Of a stretch of 64,000 nucleotides of DNA, positions 32,876 through 43,453 are shown one piece after another. The stretch's first letter is position 1. Each line of letters starts with the position of its first letter. This stretch comes from Pseudomonas sp. GR 6-02 (lineage in GTDB: Bacteria; Pseudomonadota; Gammaproteobacteria; Pseudomonadales; Pseudomonadaceae). Made by a program: the position numbers and the translations under genes. The notes below the pieces were generated by a model, which saw only the letters and a list, made by a program, of their open reading frames with translations, did no database searches and was not told where the DNA came from. The DNA is taken from contig NZ_CP011567.1 in NCBI RefSeq assembly GCF_001655615.1, positions 1,373,001-1,437,000 on the forward strand. The letters run 5' to 3'.

Positions 32876-33523
32876 ATGCAAGACACATTGAGAATCACCG
32901 AAGTTTTCTACTCGTTGCAGGGTGAAACGCGGACTGCCGGGCTGCCCACTGTTTTTGTGCGCCTGACCGGTTGCCCATTGCGTTGCCAATACTGCGACAG
33001 CGCCTACGCGTTCACTGGCGGCACCCTCCGCACGCTCGACGACATCCTCGAGCAAGTGGCCGGTTTTCGCCCGCGTTACGTCTGTGTCACGGGCGGTGAG
33101 CCCTTGGCGCAGCCCAATGCCATTCCCTTGCTCAAGCAGTTGTGTGACGCCGGTTACGAAGTGTCGCTGGAAACCAGCGGCGCGCTGGACATCTCGGCGG
33201 TCGATCCACGGGTCAGTCGCGTCGTCGACCTGAAAACCCCGGGTTCGAAAGAAGCCCACCGCAACCGCTACGAGAACATCGAACTGCTCACGCCCAACGA
33301 TCAGGTGAAGTTTGTCATCTGCTCGCGGGAAGACTATGACTGGGCCGTGTCCAAGCTGATTCAATACGGTTTGAACGAGCGTGCCGGCGAAGTCCTGTTC
33401 TCGCCGAGCCACCATGACCTGAATGCACGTGATCTGGCGGACTGGGTGGTGGCGGACAATCTGCCTGTGCGTCTGCAATTGCAGCTGCATAAATATCTTT
33501 GGAATGACGAGCCGGGGCGCTGA
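32876..33523 (+). CDS. queE: 7-carboxy-7-deazaguanine synthase QueE
   Basis: A radical-SAM enzyme that contracts the ring of 6-carboxy-tetrahydropterin in queuosine synthesis. From ATG 32876 it is 215 aa ([20 protein letters not shown]). The iron-sulfur motif CPLRCQYC is the CX3CX2C form. VTGGEPL follows in the SAM domain. The frame is open from GTG 32867, three codons earlier, but homologues start with MQDTL. queC follows 1 nt after its stop. Confidence 0.95.
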   Translation: MQDTLRITEVFYSLQGETRTAGLPTVFVRLTGCPLRCQYCDSAYAFTGGTLRTLDDILEQVAGFRPRYVCVTGGEPLAQPNAIPLLKQLCDAGYEVSLETSGALDISAVDPRVSRVVDLKTPGSKEAHRNRYENIELLTPNDQVKFVICSREDYDWAVSKLIQYGLNERAGEVLFSPSHHDLNARDLADWVVADNLPVRLQLQLHKYLWNDEPGR

Positions 33524-33524
33524 A

Positions 33525-34217
33525 ATGACTGAACAACTGAACACTGCTGAAAAACGTGCGGTCATCCTGCTGTCCGGCGGCCTAGACTCGGCGACGGTCG
33601 TGGCCATGGCCCGTGCCGAAGGCTATAGCTGCTACACCATGAGCTTCGATTACGGTCAGCGCCACCGTGCCGAACTGCAAGCCGCCGAGCGTGTTGCCCG
33701 CGACTTGGGTGTGGTCGAGCACAAGGTGATCGGCCTGAACCTGAACGGTATCGGCGGCTCGGCCCTGACCGACAGTTCCATCGACGTACCGGAGGCGCCG
33801 AGCGAAGGCATTCCGGTGACTTATGTGCCGGCGCGCAACACGGTGTTTCTGTCCCTGGCGTTGGGTTGGGCCGAAGTGCTGGGTGCGCGTGACATCTTTA
33901 TCGGTGTAAACGCGGTGGATTATTCCGGTTACCCGGATTGCCGTCCCGAGTTCATCGAAGCCTTCGAGCTCATGGCTAATCTGGCGACCAAGGCCGGTGT
34001 AGAAGGGAATGGCTTCCGTATCCAGGCGCCCCTGCAGAACCTGAGCAAGGCGCAGATCGTTCAGGCGGGCGTGAAGCTTGGCGTCGATTACGGGCTGACC
34101 GTTTCCTGCTATCAGGCGGACGATAACGGCCGTGCTTGCGGTAAATGCGACAGCTGCCGTCTGCGTGCAGAAGGCTTTGCGGCGGCCGGAATCAGCGACC
34201 CGACACCTTATTTTTGA
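33525..34217 (+). CDS. queC: 7-cyano-7-deazaguanine synthase QueC
   Basis: An ATP-dependent ligase that turns CDG into preQ0. The 230-aa protein has the PP-loop [11 protein letters not shown] and four zinc cysteines in the C-terminal part ([20 protein letters not shown], split as [10 protein letters not shown] and [10 protein letters not shown]). ATG 33525 is 1 nt after the queE stop, so the two are an operon. The tRNA-Lys gene follows. Confidence 0.97.
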   Translation: MTEQLNTAEKRAVILLSGGLDSATVVAMARAEGYSCYTMSFDYGQRHRAELQAAERVARDLGVVEHKVIGLNLNGIGGSALTDSSIDVPEAPSEGIPVTYVPARNTVFLSLALGWAEVLGARDIFIGVNAVDYSGYPDCRPEFIEAFELMANLATKAGVEGNGFRIQAPLQNLSKAQIVQAGVKLGVDYGLTVSCYQADDNGRACGKCDSCRLRAEGFAAAGISDPTPYF

Positions 34218-34235
34218 TTTATTTCAAATTAGGTG

Positions 34236-34263
34236 TTGAATAGTCCTTAAAAATCAGTATTAT
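34236..34263 (+). promoter_or_regulatory. tRNA-Lys promoter
   Basis: TTGAAT (34236-34241), 16-nt spacer, TATTAT (34258-34263), then a GC-rich discriminator (ACGCGCC), the pattern of stable-RNA promoters under stringent control. Confidence 0.7.
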
Positions 34264-34280
34264 ACGCGCCACCACACAGC

Positions 34281-34356
34281 GGGTCGTTAGCTCAGTTGGT
34301 AGAGCAGTTGGCTTTTAACCAATTGGTCGTAGGTTCGAATCCCACACGACCCACCA
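34281..34356 (+). tRNA. tRNA-Lys (UUU)
   Basis: A 76-nt cloverleaf with acceptor GGGTCGT/ACGACCC, D arm GCTCAGTTGGTAGAGC, anticodon arm TTGGCTTTTAACCAA with anticodon TTT, T loop TTCGAAT and encoded CCA. The T stem reads GTAGG against CCCAC, leaving one A-C mismatch in the middle of the stem. It has its own promoter and terminator. Confidence 0.96.
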
Positions 34357-34369
34357 TTTTAAAAAATCT

Positions 34370-34408
34370 GGAAGGCCCACGTAAGTGAGGATTTCCGGGT
34401 TTTTTTTT
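34370..34408 (+). terminator. Terminator after tRNA-Lys
   Basis: GGAA...CCCAC, GTAA loop, GTG-GG...TTCC imperfect hairpin, followed by nine T residues. Confidence 0.7.
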
Positions 34409-34541
34409 GCCCGCGATTTGAGGTTGTCCCGGTCCGGGATCGCACCGAGTGACGCAGGTCAGAATCATCTTTTGCATCCGCCGGATATTCTGTAGCCTTG
34501 CGCAGCTTCAACGCTGTCCGTGCCTGATGAATACTCACTCT

Positions 34542-34581
34542 CCCGGCGGTACCCCGAAGGGTCCGGAGCCGGGTGTATACT
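34542..34581 (+). promoter_or_regulatory. nadA promoter with overlapping palindrome
   Basis: TATACT (34576-34581) is a good -10 for nadA. Just upstream, CCCGGC (34542-34547) and GCCGGG (34568-34573), with inner ACCC-CGAA-GGGT, form a strong inverted repeat that covers where the -35 would be. It could be an operator; the regulator is unknown. Confidence 0.45.
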
Positions 34582-34618
34582 CGACTTTCGCGCGAAAGCG
34601 CCTGCAGGTCTTGCGAAC

Positions 34619-35677
34619 ATGACGCAGATTTCCGAACGCCTTCTGGTTCAAGCCCACCTCGACGCCAAGCAGCCCAAGCCGCTGACAGCCGAGGAAGAGG
34701 CTTATTACCGCACAGCCATCGCAGCCGAGCTCAAAGCTCAGGACGCGGTGCTGGTTGCACACTTCTATTGCGATCCAGTCATTCAGGCCCTGGCCGAAGA
34801 AACCGGTGGCTGCGTCTCCGACTCTCTGGAGATGGCCCGCTTCGGCAATGCTCACCCGGCCAAGACCGTAGTGGTCGCCGGTGTGAAATTCATGGGCGAA
34901 ACCGCCAAGATCCTCAACCCTGAAAAACGTGTGCTGATGCCAACCCTGGAAGCGACCTGCTCGCTGGACCTGGGTTGCCCGGTGGACGAGTTCTCGGCGT
35001 TCTGCGATCAGCACCCGGAACGCACGGTGGTGGTATATGCCAACACCTCGGCAGCAGTCAAAGCCCGGGCGGATTGGGTGGTGACTTCCAGTTGCGCGCT
35101 GGAAATCGTCGAAAGCCTGATGGATAACGGCGAAACCATCATCTGGGGCCCGGACAAGCACCTGGGGACTTACATCCAGCGCCAGACCGGCGCCGACATG
35201 CTGCTGTGGGATGGTGCCTGCATCGTTCACGAAGAGTTCAAGGCCAAGCAGCTCGAAGACATGAAAGCGCTGTACCCGGACGCGGCCATTCTGGTGCACC
35301 CGGAGTCGCCGACCGCCGTGATCGAATTGGCCGATGCGGTGGGTTCCACCAGTCAGCTGATCGCTGCTGCGCAAAGCCTGCCGAACAAGACCCTGATCGT
35401 TGCCACCGACCGCGGCATCTTCTACAAGATGCAGCAGCTGTGCCCGGACAAGGTCTTTATCGAAGCGCCAACGGCCGGTAACGGCGCGGCTTGCCGCAGT
35501 TGCGCGCATTGCCCGTGGATGGCGATGAACACCCTTGAACGCACGCTGAAGAGCTTGAAGGAGGGGACCAACGAGATCTTCGTCGATCCGGCGTTGATTC
35601 CGCAGGCGATTCGGCCGTTGAAGCGCATGCTCGATTTCACGCAGGCGGCGCGGATGAAGCTGGCGGGTAACGCCTGA
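34619..35677 (+). CDS. nadA: Quinolinate synthase NadA
   Basis: A 4Fe-4S enzyme that condenses iminoaspartate with dihydroxyacetone phosphate in NAD synthesis. The product is 352 aa from ATG 34619 ([15 protein letters not shown]), the length I know for P. aeruginosa. Cluster cysteines are in [18 protein letters not shown] and [13 protein letters not shown]. The frame upstream to 34520 crosses the promoter and is rejected. It is monocistronic, with a terminator 18 nt later. Confidence 0.96.
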   Translation: MTQISERLLVQAHLDAKQPKPLTAEEEAYYRTAIAAELKAQDAVLVAHFYCDPVIQALAEETGGCVSDSLEMARFGNAHPAKTVVVAGVKFMGETAKILNPEKRVLMPTLEATCSLDLGCPVDEFSAFCDQHPERTVVVYANTSAAVKARADWVVTSSCALEIVESLMDNGETIIWGPDKHLGTYIQRQTGADMLLWDGACIVHEEFKAKQLEDMKALYPDAAILVHPESPTAVIELADAVGSTSQLIAAAQSLPNKTLIVATDRGIFYKMQQLCPDKVFIEAPTAGNGAACRSCAHCPWMAMNTLERTLKSLKEGTNEIFVDPALIPQAIRPLKRMLDFTQAARMKLAGNA

Positions 35678-35694
35678 TTCGTTGGCAGTGAGCC

Positions 35695-35727
35695 AAAAAA
35701 ACGCCCCGGGTTGATCGGGGCGTTTTT
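35695..35727. terminator. Terminator between nadA and RDD gene
   Basis: AAAAAACGCCCCG, GGTTGAT, CGGGGCGTTTTT. A-rich and T-rich arms serve both convergent genes. Confidence 0.9.
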
Positions 35728-35739
35728 GCATCTGGAGGA

Positions 35740-36228
35740 TTATTTGGTCTTCTTCGGAATCCGCACCAACTGGGTGTTGGAATAGATGTCGTGCCAGCTG
35801 CGCTTCTGCTTGTCGAACAGCGACCAGAAGAACCCCAGCCCGAGGCATAACCAGGACGCGATCGACACCACAAAGCGCAGCAGCGCCTGCCACAGGCTGA
35901 TGGATGAGCCGTCGGCGTTTTGTACGCGGATGCACCACACCTGCATGCCCAGGGTCTGGCCCGACCAGGTCCAGAACTTGGCGAAGAAGCCGAACAGCAC
36001 AAACAGCAGAACCGTCGACAGCAGTGGGTCACCGTCCAGGGCGCCGGCCTCGGTCAGGGTGCGCATCCGGTCTTCGCCGATGATCGCCATCTGGATCATC
36101 TTGTAAACGCCGCTGGTGACGATCAGCAGCGCGGTGCACAGCAGGAAGTCGTAGAACATCGCTGCCAGGCGACGACCCAGGCCTGCGGCGGGAAAGTCGC
36201 CTTGGGGGTTGAGCAGGTGTTTCGACAT
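35740..36228 (-). CDS. RDD-family membrane protein
   Basis: A 162-aa inner-membrane protein. The RDD signature sits in GLGRRLAAMFYDFLLCTALLI, with Arg and Asp in the first helix, and three or four TM helices follow (about 22-45, 75-95 and 122-145). The C-terminal segment has FDKQKRSWHDIYSNTQLV, a common RDD ending. ATG 36228 is preferred to the upstream ATG at 36300, which lies in the terminator. Function unknown; transport-like roles have been suggested for some RDD proteins. Confidence 0.88.
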   Translation of the reverse strand: MSKHLLNPQGDFPAAGLGRRLAAMFYDFLLCTALLIVTSGVYKMIQMAIIGEDRMRTLTEAGALDGDPLLSTVLLFVLFGFFAKFWTWSGQTLGMQVWCIRVQNADGSSISLWQALLRFVVSIASWLCLGLGFFWSLFDKQKRSWHDIYSNTQLVRIPKKTK

Positions 36229-36277
36229 GGCTGCCTCAGAACGGAAAAAAGAAGCCATTTTACGGATTTGCGCGCAC

Positions 36278-36312
36278 AAAAAAGCCCCTGATGTCAGCAT
36301 CAGGGGCTTTTT
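36278..36312. terminator. Terminator after cold-shock gene
   Basis: AAAAAAGCCCCTGATG, TCA, CATCAGGGGCTTTTT; a near-perfect stem. It lies 12 nt after the csp stop on the minus strand. Confidence 0.9.
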
Positions 36313-36324
36313 CGTAACAGAAGA

Positions 36325-36537
36325 TTAGCCTTCTGCTTGTACTTCGTCAGCCTGCATGCCTTTCTGGCCTTGCACAGCAACGAACGTCACTTTCTGGCCT
36401 TCTTTCAGGCTCTTGAAGCCGTTGCCCTGAATAGCGCGGAAATGCACGAACAGATCCGGACCGCTTTCTGGAGTGATAAAACCAAAACCTTTCTCGTCGT
36501 TAAACCACTTGACGGTACCGCTCTGACGTTGGGACAT
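36325..36537 (-). CDS. Cold-shock protein, CspA family
   Basis: A 70-aa single-domain nucleic-acid binder: [21 protein letters not shown], with RNP1 KGFGFI and RNP2 DLFVHF. It probably acts as an RNA chaperone. AGGAAATAAG-type Shine-Dalgarno (read as AAAGGAAATAAG) precedes the ATG. The upstream 390 bp hold its promoter and leader. Similar to the CSD of the membrane protein at 20196-20798 but lacking any TM part. Confidence 0.95.
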   Translation of the reverse strand: MSQRQSGTVKWFNDEKGFGFITPESGPDLFVHFRAIQGNGFKSLKEGQKVTFVAVQGQKGMQADEVQAEG

Positions 36538-36930
36538 TTCTTATTTCCTTTGACGCAAAAATGAATGACAGTCTCCTTCTCATGAAAGAGTACTGGGGCT
36601 GGTTGCAGGAGAGTAAGAAGACGTCGAACGGGATGTAGCTAACTTGTAGGCTACTGCCCAGGTCACGATTTCCAAGCGACCCATGCAAACACAGTGATCA
36701 AACTCTACGCCAACTACGGGAGAAAAAACAAGCCCCGCGAAGGCCCGGATTTCCTCAGGTTGATGGCAATTAGAGTGGTCACTAGTGCGGGCTTATTCGA
36801 TCGAGTTGTTCATTGCTTTTCGATTGTTATAAGTAACGTTCATAAACGAAACGTATGCACTATTTTATGGCGGTTGCGTTACAGATTAGTGCACTGTTAA
36901 CGCAACCGCGTTACTTATAGAAACAGTCAA
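36538..36930. other. 393-bp region between gcvT and csp with nested palindromes
   Basis: This AT-rich stretch is downstream of gcvT and upstream of csp, both leftward. It holds a perfect 12-bp inverted repeat (GCGGTTGCGTTA at 36870-36881, complement at 36898-36909). Around it lies a perfect 11-bp pair (TATAAGTAACG at 36828-36838, complement at 36909-36919). A third element is AAGCCCGC (minus, near 36796) pairing with GCGGGGCTT before T6 (36723-36728), terminator-like with a long loop. No ORF is convincing. See findings. Confidence 0.6.
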
Positions 36931-38055
36931 TCAGCCACGATAGTAGCGTTGTGGAACAAATGGCATTTTGCTTACAAGCAAAGGCACCTTTTTCCCACGC
37001 ACAATGGCCCAAACTGGCGTTTCCAAAACGGTATAAGCGCTGTCGAGGTAACCCATGGCCAAAGGACCGCCCAAGGTCGGACCGAAGCCGCCGCTACAAA
37101 CGCTGCCGATGATTTCGCCAGCTTCGTTGACGATCTCTGCACCTTCACGCACCGGTGTACGTTCCTGCGGCAGCAGGCCAACGCGCTTGCGGCTGACACC
37201 GGTTTGCTGTTGGGCGAACACGGTTTCGGCGCCAGGGAAACCGCCGGCCCGCGCACCATCGGCACGTCGAGGCTTGGAGATGGCCCACAGCAGGCTTGCT
37301 TCGATCGGCGTGGTTTCGGTGTTCATGTCGTGGCCGTACAGGCACAGACCGGCTTCCAGGCGCAGGGAATCGCGGGCGCCGAGGCCGATGGCCTCGACTT
37401 CCGGTTCGGCCAGCAGGGCGCGAGCCAGCGCTTCGGCGTTGGCCGCCGGCACGGAGATTTCGTAACCGTCTTCGCCGGTGTAGCCCGAACGGCTGACAAA
37501 GCAGTCCACGCCCAACAGTTTCACGCGGGTGAACTGCATGAAGGTCATCTTCGCAACTTCCGGTGCCAGGCGTGCGAGCACGGTGACGGCAGCCGGGCCT
37601 TGCAGAGCGAGCAGGGCACGCTCTTCGAACAGCGGTTCAATGGTGCACTGGTCGCCGATGTGCTTGCGCAGGTGCGCCAGGTCCTGGTCCTTGCAGGCGG
37701 CGTTGACCACCAGGAACAGTTCGTCGTTACCGAGGTTGGCGACCATCAGGTCGTCGAGGATGCCACCGGTCTCGTTGGTGAACATCGCGTAGCGCTGCAT
37801 GCCCTCCGGCAGGTCGATGATGTCCACCGGCACCAGGGTTTCCAGGGCTTTGGCGGCGTTGGCACCGGTCAGGCGGATCTGGCCCATGTGCGACACATCG
37901 AACAGCCCGGCCTGATCACGGGTGTGCTGGTGTTCTTTCATCACGCCCAACGGGTATTGCACCGGCATGTCATAACCGGCGAACGGCACCATGCGGGCGC
38001 CGAGTTCGAGGTGCAGTGCGTGCAACGGGGTCTTCAACAGTTGTTCGGTGGACAT
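36931..38055 (-). CDS. gcvT: Glycine cleavage system aminomethyltransferase (T protein)
   Basis: GcvT takes the aminomethyl group from the H-protein lipoyl arm to tetrahydrofolate, releasing ammonia. The 374-aa protein starts [19 protein letters not shown] and contains [24 protein letters not shown] and [13 protein letters not shown]. It is the last gene of the gcvH-gcvP-sdaA-gcvT operon, 33 nt after sdaA. The downstream DNA has strong palindromes that could stabilise the 3' end of the message. Confidence 0.97.
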   Translation of the reverse strand: MSTEQLLKTPLHALHLELGARMVPFAGYDMPVQYPLGVMKEHQHTRDQAGLFDVSHMGQIRLTGANAAKALETLVPVDIIDLPEGMQRYAMFTNETGGILDDLMVANLGNDELFLVVNAACKDQDLAHLRKHIGDQCTIEPLFEERALLALQGPAAVTVLARLAPEVAKMTFMQFTRVKLLGVDCFVSRSGYTGEDGYEISVPAANAEALARALLAEPEVEAIGLGARDSLRLEAGLCLYGHDMNTETTPIEASLLWAISKPRRADGARAGGFPGAETVFAQQQTGVSRKRVGLLPQERTPVREGAEIVNEAGEIIGSVCSGGFGPTLGGPLAMGYLDSAYTVLETPVWAIVRGKKVPLLVSKMPFVPQRYYRG

Positions 38056-38088
38056 ATACAGCTCCTGAAAATAGTGCAGATGCGCGCA

Positions 38089-39465
<1,377 letters not shown>

Positions 39466-39524
39466 GGTTGTTCTCCGGTTTCTTGTTATGAGGATCGACA
39501 CAGATCCGATGGGGGAACTGCGAT

Positions 39525-39556
39525 CCTGTGGGAGCAGGCAAGCCAGCTCCCACAGG
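39525..39556. repeat. Single palindromic unit between gcvP and sdaA
   Basis: CCTGTGGGAGC and GCTCCCACAGG (11 bp each) with a 10-nt loop. It is inside the gcv operon and may act in message stability or partial termination. Confidence 0.65.
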
Positions 39557-39602
39557 AGGAGTACGGTGTTCTTGAAGGGGGCGAGCAACTCACCCCCCTA
39601 GA

Positions 39603-42455
39603 TCAAGCGTAGCTTTCGATCGACGGGCAGGCGCAGACCAGGTTGCGATCGCCAAACACGTTGTCGACGCGACCGACCGGCGGCCAGTACTTGGCTTCGA
39701 TCAGCGACGCTACCGGGTAAACGGCTTGCTCGCGGTTGTACGGATGAGTCCACTCGCCGACGATTTCCGCAGCGGTGTGCGGGGCGTTTTTCAGTGGGTT
39801 GTCATCCTTGTCCAGCGTGCCGTTTTCTACCGCACGGATTTCTTCGCGGATGCGAATCATGGCGTCGCAGAAGCGGTCCAGTTCTTCCTTGGATTCGCTC
39901 TCGGTCGGCTCGATCATCAACGTGCCGGCCACCGGGAACGACATGGTCGGGGCGTGGAAGCCGAAGTCGATCAGGCGCTTGGCCACGTCATCGACGCTGA
40001 TGCCGCTGCTGTCTTTCAGCGGACGCAGGTCGAGGATGCATTCGTGCGCCACCAGACCGTTGCTGCCGGTGTACAGCACTGGATAGTGCTCTTCGAGGCG
40101 ACGGGAAATGTAGTTGGCATTCAGGATCGCCAATTGCGAAGCGCGCTTGAGGCCGGCGCCACCCATCATTCGAATGTACATCCAGGTGATCGGCAGAATG
40201 CTCGCGCTGCCGAACGGTGCCGCGCAGACCGCGCCTTCCTTGCGTTCCATCTGGGCGTGGCCCGGCAGGAACGGCGTCAGGTGCGACTTGACGCCAATCG
40301 GGCCGACGCCTGGGCCGCCACCGCCGTGTGGGATGCAGAAGGTTTTGTGCAGGTTCAGGTGCGATACGTCGCCGCCGAACTTGCCCGGTGCGCAGAGGCC
40401 GACCATGGCGTTCATGTTCGCGCCATCGATATACACCTGACCGCCGTTGTCGTGAATGATGCCGCAGATTTCGCGGATGCCTTCTTCGAACACACCGTGG
40501 GTCGACGGGTAGGTGATCATCAGCGCGGCGAGGTGTTCGCGGTGCTCGATGGCCTTGGCGCGCAGGTCTTCGATGTCGACGTTGCCGCGGGCATCGCACG
40601 CGGTCACAACCACACGCATGCCGGCCATGTTGGCGGTGGCCGGGTTGGTGCCATGGGCGGACGACGGGATCAGGCAGATGTCGCGACGGTCTTCGCCACG
40701 GCTCTGGTGGTAGGCACGGATCGCCAACAGACCGGCGTATTCACCCTGGGAACCGGCGTTCGGTTGCAGGGAGATCGAGTCGTAACCGGTGGCGGCGCAG
40801 AGCATCGCTTCCAGTTCATCGGTCAGTTGCTGATAGCCGGCGCTTTGCTCGGCCGGAGCGAACGGGTGCAGGGCACCGAATTCAGCCCAGGTCACCGGGA
40901 TCATTTCGCTGGCGGCGTTGAGTTTCATGGTGCAGGAACCCAGTGGGATCATGGTGCGATCCAGGGCCAGGTCCTTGTCCGCCAGTTTGCGCAGGTAGCG
41001 CATCAGCTCGGTTTCGGAGTGATAACGGTTGAACACCGGGTGGCTGAGGATTGGCGATTGGCGAACCAGTGCGGCCGGGAGGGTGCTTTGGACCGAGGCG
41101 GCCAATGCAGCGAAGTCCGGCAGGGCCTTGCCGTCGGCCAGCAGGCTCCACAGGGTTTCGACGTCAGCCTGGCTGCTGGTTTCGTCGAGGGACAGACCCA
41201 GACGCTCAGCATCGACCACGCGCAGATTGATTTTCTGCGCATGGGCCTTGTCGTGCAGGGCAGCTGTTTGCGCGCCGGTTTTGATCGTCAAGGTGTCGAA
41301 GAAGCTGGCTTGCTCGACGCTCAGGCCCAGTGCGCTCAAGCCTTTGGCGAGGATCGCGGTCAGGTGATGAATGCGATTGGCGATCTGCGTCAGGCCTTTC
41401 GGGCCGTGGTATACGGCGTACATGCTGGCGATGTTGGCCAACAGCACCTGGGCGGTGCAGATGTTGCTGGTGGCTTTCTCGCGACGGATGTGTTGCTCGC
41501 GGGTCTGCATGGCCAGGCGCAGGGCCGGCTTGCCGAAACGGTCCACGGAAACGCCGACCAGACGGCCCGGCATGTCGCGCTTGAACGCATCCTTGGTGGA
41601 GAAGTACGCCGCGTGCGGGCCACCGAAGCCCAGCGGAACACCGAAGCGTTGCGCGCTGCCGATGGCCACGTCGGCGCCGAACTCGCCCGGCGGGGTCAGC
41701 ACGGTCAGGGCCAGCAGGTCAGCAGCGACCGCGACCAGCGCATTCGCCGCGTGGAAGCGCTCGGTCAGTTCGCGGTAGTCGAACACGTCACCGTTGCTGG
41801 CCGGGTATTGCAACAAGGCGCCGAAGAACGGCGTCACGTCGGTCAGTTCACGCTCGTCGCCCACCACAACGTCGATGCCCAAAGGCTCGGCACGGGTGCG
41901 CAAAACGTCGAGGGTTTGCGGGTGGCAATGAACGGAGGCGAAGAAGGCGTGGCTGCCTTTGTTCTTGCTCAGGCGTTTGCAGAAGGTCATCGCTTCGGCG
42001 GCAGCGGTGGCTTCGTCCAGCAGCGAGGCGTTGGCGATCGGCAGGCCGGTCAGGTCGCTGATCAGGGTCTGGAAGTTCAGCAGCGCTTCGAGACGACCCT
42101 GGGAAATTTCCGGTTGGTACGGGGTGTAGGCGGTGTACCAGGCCGGGTTTTCCAGCAGGTTGCGCAGGATTGGCGACGGCGTGTGAGTGCCGTAGTAGCC
42201 CTGACCGATGTAGGTCTTGAACAGCTGGTTTTTGCCGGCGATGGATTTGATCAACGCCAGGGCATCGGCTTCGCTCAGGCCGTCTTCGAGGCCGAGGACG
42301 CTGGTGCCTTTGATGCTGTCGGGAATGACGCTGGCGCTCAGGGCTTCCAGGGAGTCGAAACCGAGGCTGTTGAGCATGGCTTGCTCGTCGCCTGCACGCG
42401 GGCCGATGTGGCGGGTGATGAATTCGTTGGCGGTCGTCAGATTGACTTGAGTCAT
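39603..42455 (-). CDS. gcvP: Glycine dehydrogenase (decarboxylating), P protein
   Basis: The PLP enzyme that decarboxylates glycine and loads H protein. It is a 950-aa single chain. The PLP lysine is K704 in [21 protein letters not shown], split as [14 protein letters not shown] and GGPGVGP. Other marks are [15 protein letters not shown] at the start and GTANM-like [10 protein letters not shown]. It lies 11 nt after gcvH. An opposite-strand frame of 922 codons over the gene is a composition artefact. Confidence 0.98.
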   Translation of the reverse strand: MTQVNLTTANEFITRHIGPRAGDEQAMLNSLGFDSLEALSASVIPDSIKGTSVLGLEDGLSEADALALIKSIAGKNQLFKTYIGQGYYGTHTPSPILRNLLENPAWYTAYTPYQPEISQGRLEALLNFQTLISDLTGLPIANASLLDEATAAAEAMTFCKRLSKNKGSHAFFASVHCHPQTLDVLRTRAEPLGIDVVVGDERELTDVTPFFGALLQYPASNGDVFDYRELTERFHAANALVAVAADLLALTVLTPPGEFGADVAIGSAQRFGVPLGFGGPHAAYFSTKDAFKRDMPGRLVGVSVDRFGKPALRLAMQTREQHIRREKATSNICTAQVLLANIASMYAVYHGPKGLTQIANRIHHLTAILAKGLSALGLSVEQASFFDTLTIKTGAQTAALHDKAHAQKINLRVVDAERLGLSLDETSSQADVETLWSLLADGKALPDFAALAASVQSTLPAALVRQSPILSHPVFNRYHSETELMRYLRKLADKDLALDRTMIPLGSCTMKLNAASEMIPVTWAEFGALHPFAPAEQSAGYQQLTDELEAMLCAATGYDSISLQPNAGSQGEYAGLLAIRAYHQSRGEDRRDICLIPSSAHGTNPATANMAGMRVVVTACDARGNVDIEDLRAKAIEHREHLAALMITYPSTHGVFEEGIREICGIIHDNGGQVYIDGANMNAMVGLCAPGKFGGDVSHLNLHKTFCIPHGGGGPGVGPIGVKSHLTPFLPGHAQMERKEGAVCAAPFGSASILPITWMYIRMMGGAGLKRASQLAILNANYISRRLEEHYPVLYTGSNGLVAHECILDLRPLKDSSGISVDDVAKRLIDFGFHAPTMSFPVAGTLMIEPTESESKEELDRFCDAMIRIREEIRAVENGTLDKDDNPLKNAPHTAAEIVGEWTHPYNREQAVYPVASLIEAKYWPPVGRVDNVFGDRNLVCACPSIESYA

Positions 42456-42466
42456 GTCGGCGCTCC

Positions 42467-42841
42467 TCAGGCTTGGGCAATCAGACGGTCGTAAGCGTCT
42501 TGATCCAGCAGTTGGCCGACAGCCGAGGCGTCGGTTGGCTTGAAGCGGAAGAACCAGCCTTCGCCCAGCGGATCTTCGTTGACCAGTTCAGGGCTGCTAT
42601 CGAGGGCCGGGTTGGTCTCGACCACTTCTCCGTCCAGAGGCATGTACACGCCGCTGGCAGCTTTTACCGACTCCACGGTGGCGGCTTCTGCGCCTTTGTC
42701 GTAGGACTGCAGCTCAGGCAGTTGTACGAAAACCACGTCGCCCAGTGCGTTCTGTGCGAAAGCGGTGATGCCGACCGTAACGGTGCCGTCAGCTTCGGTG
42801 CGCAGCCATTCGTGATCTTCAGTAAAACGCAACTCGCTCAT
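42467..42841 (-). CDS. gcvH: Glycine cleavage system H protein
   Basis: The lipoyl carrier of the complex, 124 aa. The lipoylated lysine is K60 in [17 protein letters not shown]. First gene of the gcv operon; AGGAG lies 6 nt before the ATG. The promoter at 42924-42939 gives a leader of about 70 nt. Confidence 0.97.
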   Translation of the reverse strand: MSELRFTEDHEWLRTEADGTVTVGITAFAQNALGDVVFVQLPELQSYDKGAEAATVESVKAASGVYMPLDGEVVETNPALDSSPELVNEDPLGEGWFFRFKPTDASAVGQLLDQDAYDRLIAQA

Positions 42842-42923
42842 GGAAACTCCTAAGGGGGCCAGACTCGTCTGGTGGACGCGATGGAATGCAGGGGCAAAAA
42901 CCCTGCTTTATAGGAGGTTACTA

Positions 42924-42939
42924 AGCAAAAAGGCGGCCA
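42924..42939 (-). promoter_or_regulatory. Sigma-54 promoter of the gcv operon
   Basis: On the minus strand TGGCCGCCTTTTTGCT has the obligatory GG-N10-GC spacing of sigma-54 (-24/-12) promoters, with a T-rich run before GC. Transcription should start near 42913. The activator GcsR is encoded upstream. Confidence 0.8.
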
Positions 42940-43003
42940 ATGTTATTTTTATGTTTAAAAACAATAACTTATAAGTTTTCGTAAGCCGTTATATTTCTGC
43001 AGC

Positions 43004-43121
43004 TGTAGCGAAATCGCTACAGCCTGAAGCAAAGAAAAAAGCCTAGGTGGATCAAAGCCTTGGACAGCGGTGATCAGGATGGGGTGTATTGATATCATTC
43101 CACTGTAGCGCTTTCAGTACA
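43004..43121. promoter_or_regulatory. Three GcsR-type operators
   Basis: Three 18-bp sites resemble the GcsR consensus as I recall it (TGTAACG-N4-CGTTCCG): TGTAGCG-AAAT-CGCTACA at 43004-43021 (perfect palindrome), TGTATTG-ATAT-CATTCCA at 43085-43102, and TGTAGCG-CTTT-CAGTACA at 43104-43121. They lie about 90-210 bp before the predicted gcvH start point. The first is 81 bp from the adjacent pair. Confidence 0.7.
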
Positions 43122-43175
43122 GATGGAGGTCGCTTTTAATGGGTTTTTCCCGGTAATCCCTGAAGAAACCTTTTA

Positions 43176-43249
43176 TGTAGGAGCGAGGCTTGCCCGCGAA
43201 GCTTTTAGCGGTCTTGATGGCCTCTTCGCGGGCAAGCCTCGCTCCTACA
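43176..43249. repeat. Paired REP elements (TGTAGGAGCGAGG type)
   Basis: TGTAGGAGCGAGGCTTGCCC faces its complement across 27 bp. A member of the same family as 10182-10257 and 56897-56963. It sits upstream of the gcv operators and 3' of gcsR. Confidence 0.85.
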
Positions 43250-43294
43250 GTAATGCTGTTCACTTAAACACACTCTTCAGTCATGCCTACCTTT

Positions 43295-43408
43295 TGTGGC
43301 GAGCGAGCTTGCTCGCGCTGGGCTGCGTAGCGGCCCCAAAAATCTGACAACCATTGCCGATTTTTGTGAGTGCTGCGCACTCAAGCGGGAGCAAGCTCCC
43401 TCGCCACA
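43295..43408. repeat. Paired REP elements (TGTGGCGAG type)
   Basis: TGTGGCGAGCGAGCTTGCTC faces GGGAGCAAGCTCCCTCGCCA. Same family as 1565-1697 and 59242-59333. Together with the neighbouring REP pair it fills the gap after gcsR. Confidence 0.8.
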
Positions 43409-43453
43409 GGTCTCTCTGACTCAATACTTCCTTAAGTGAACGGCATTGCGCTT

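Noticed and set aside
42842..43003. Glycine riboswitch before gcvH
   Set aside because: The leader is only about 70 nt after the sigma-54 start and I cannot see the tandem glycine-aptamer pattern. Protein control by GcsR explains the site.
43176..43408. Repeat cluster that could look like a CRISPR or mobile element
   Set aside because: The repeats are inverted REP doublets of different families without regular spacers, and no cas or transposase gene is near.
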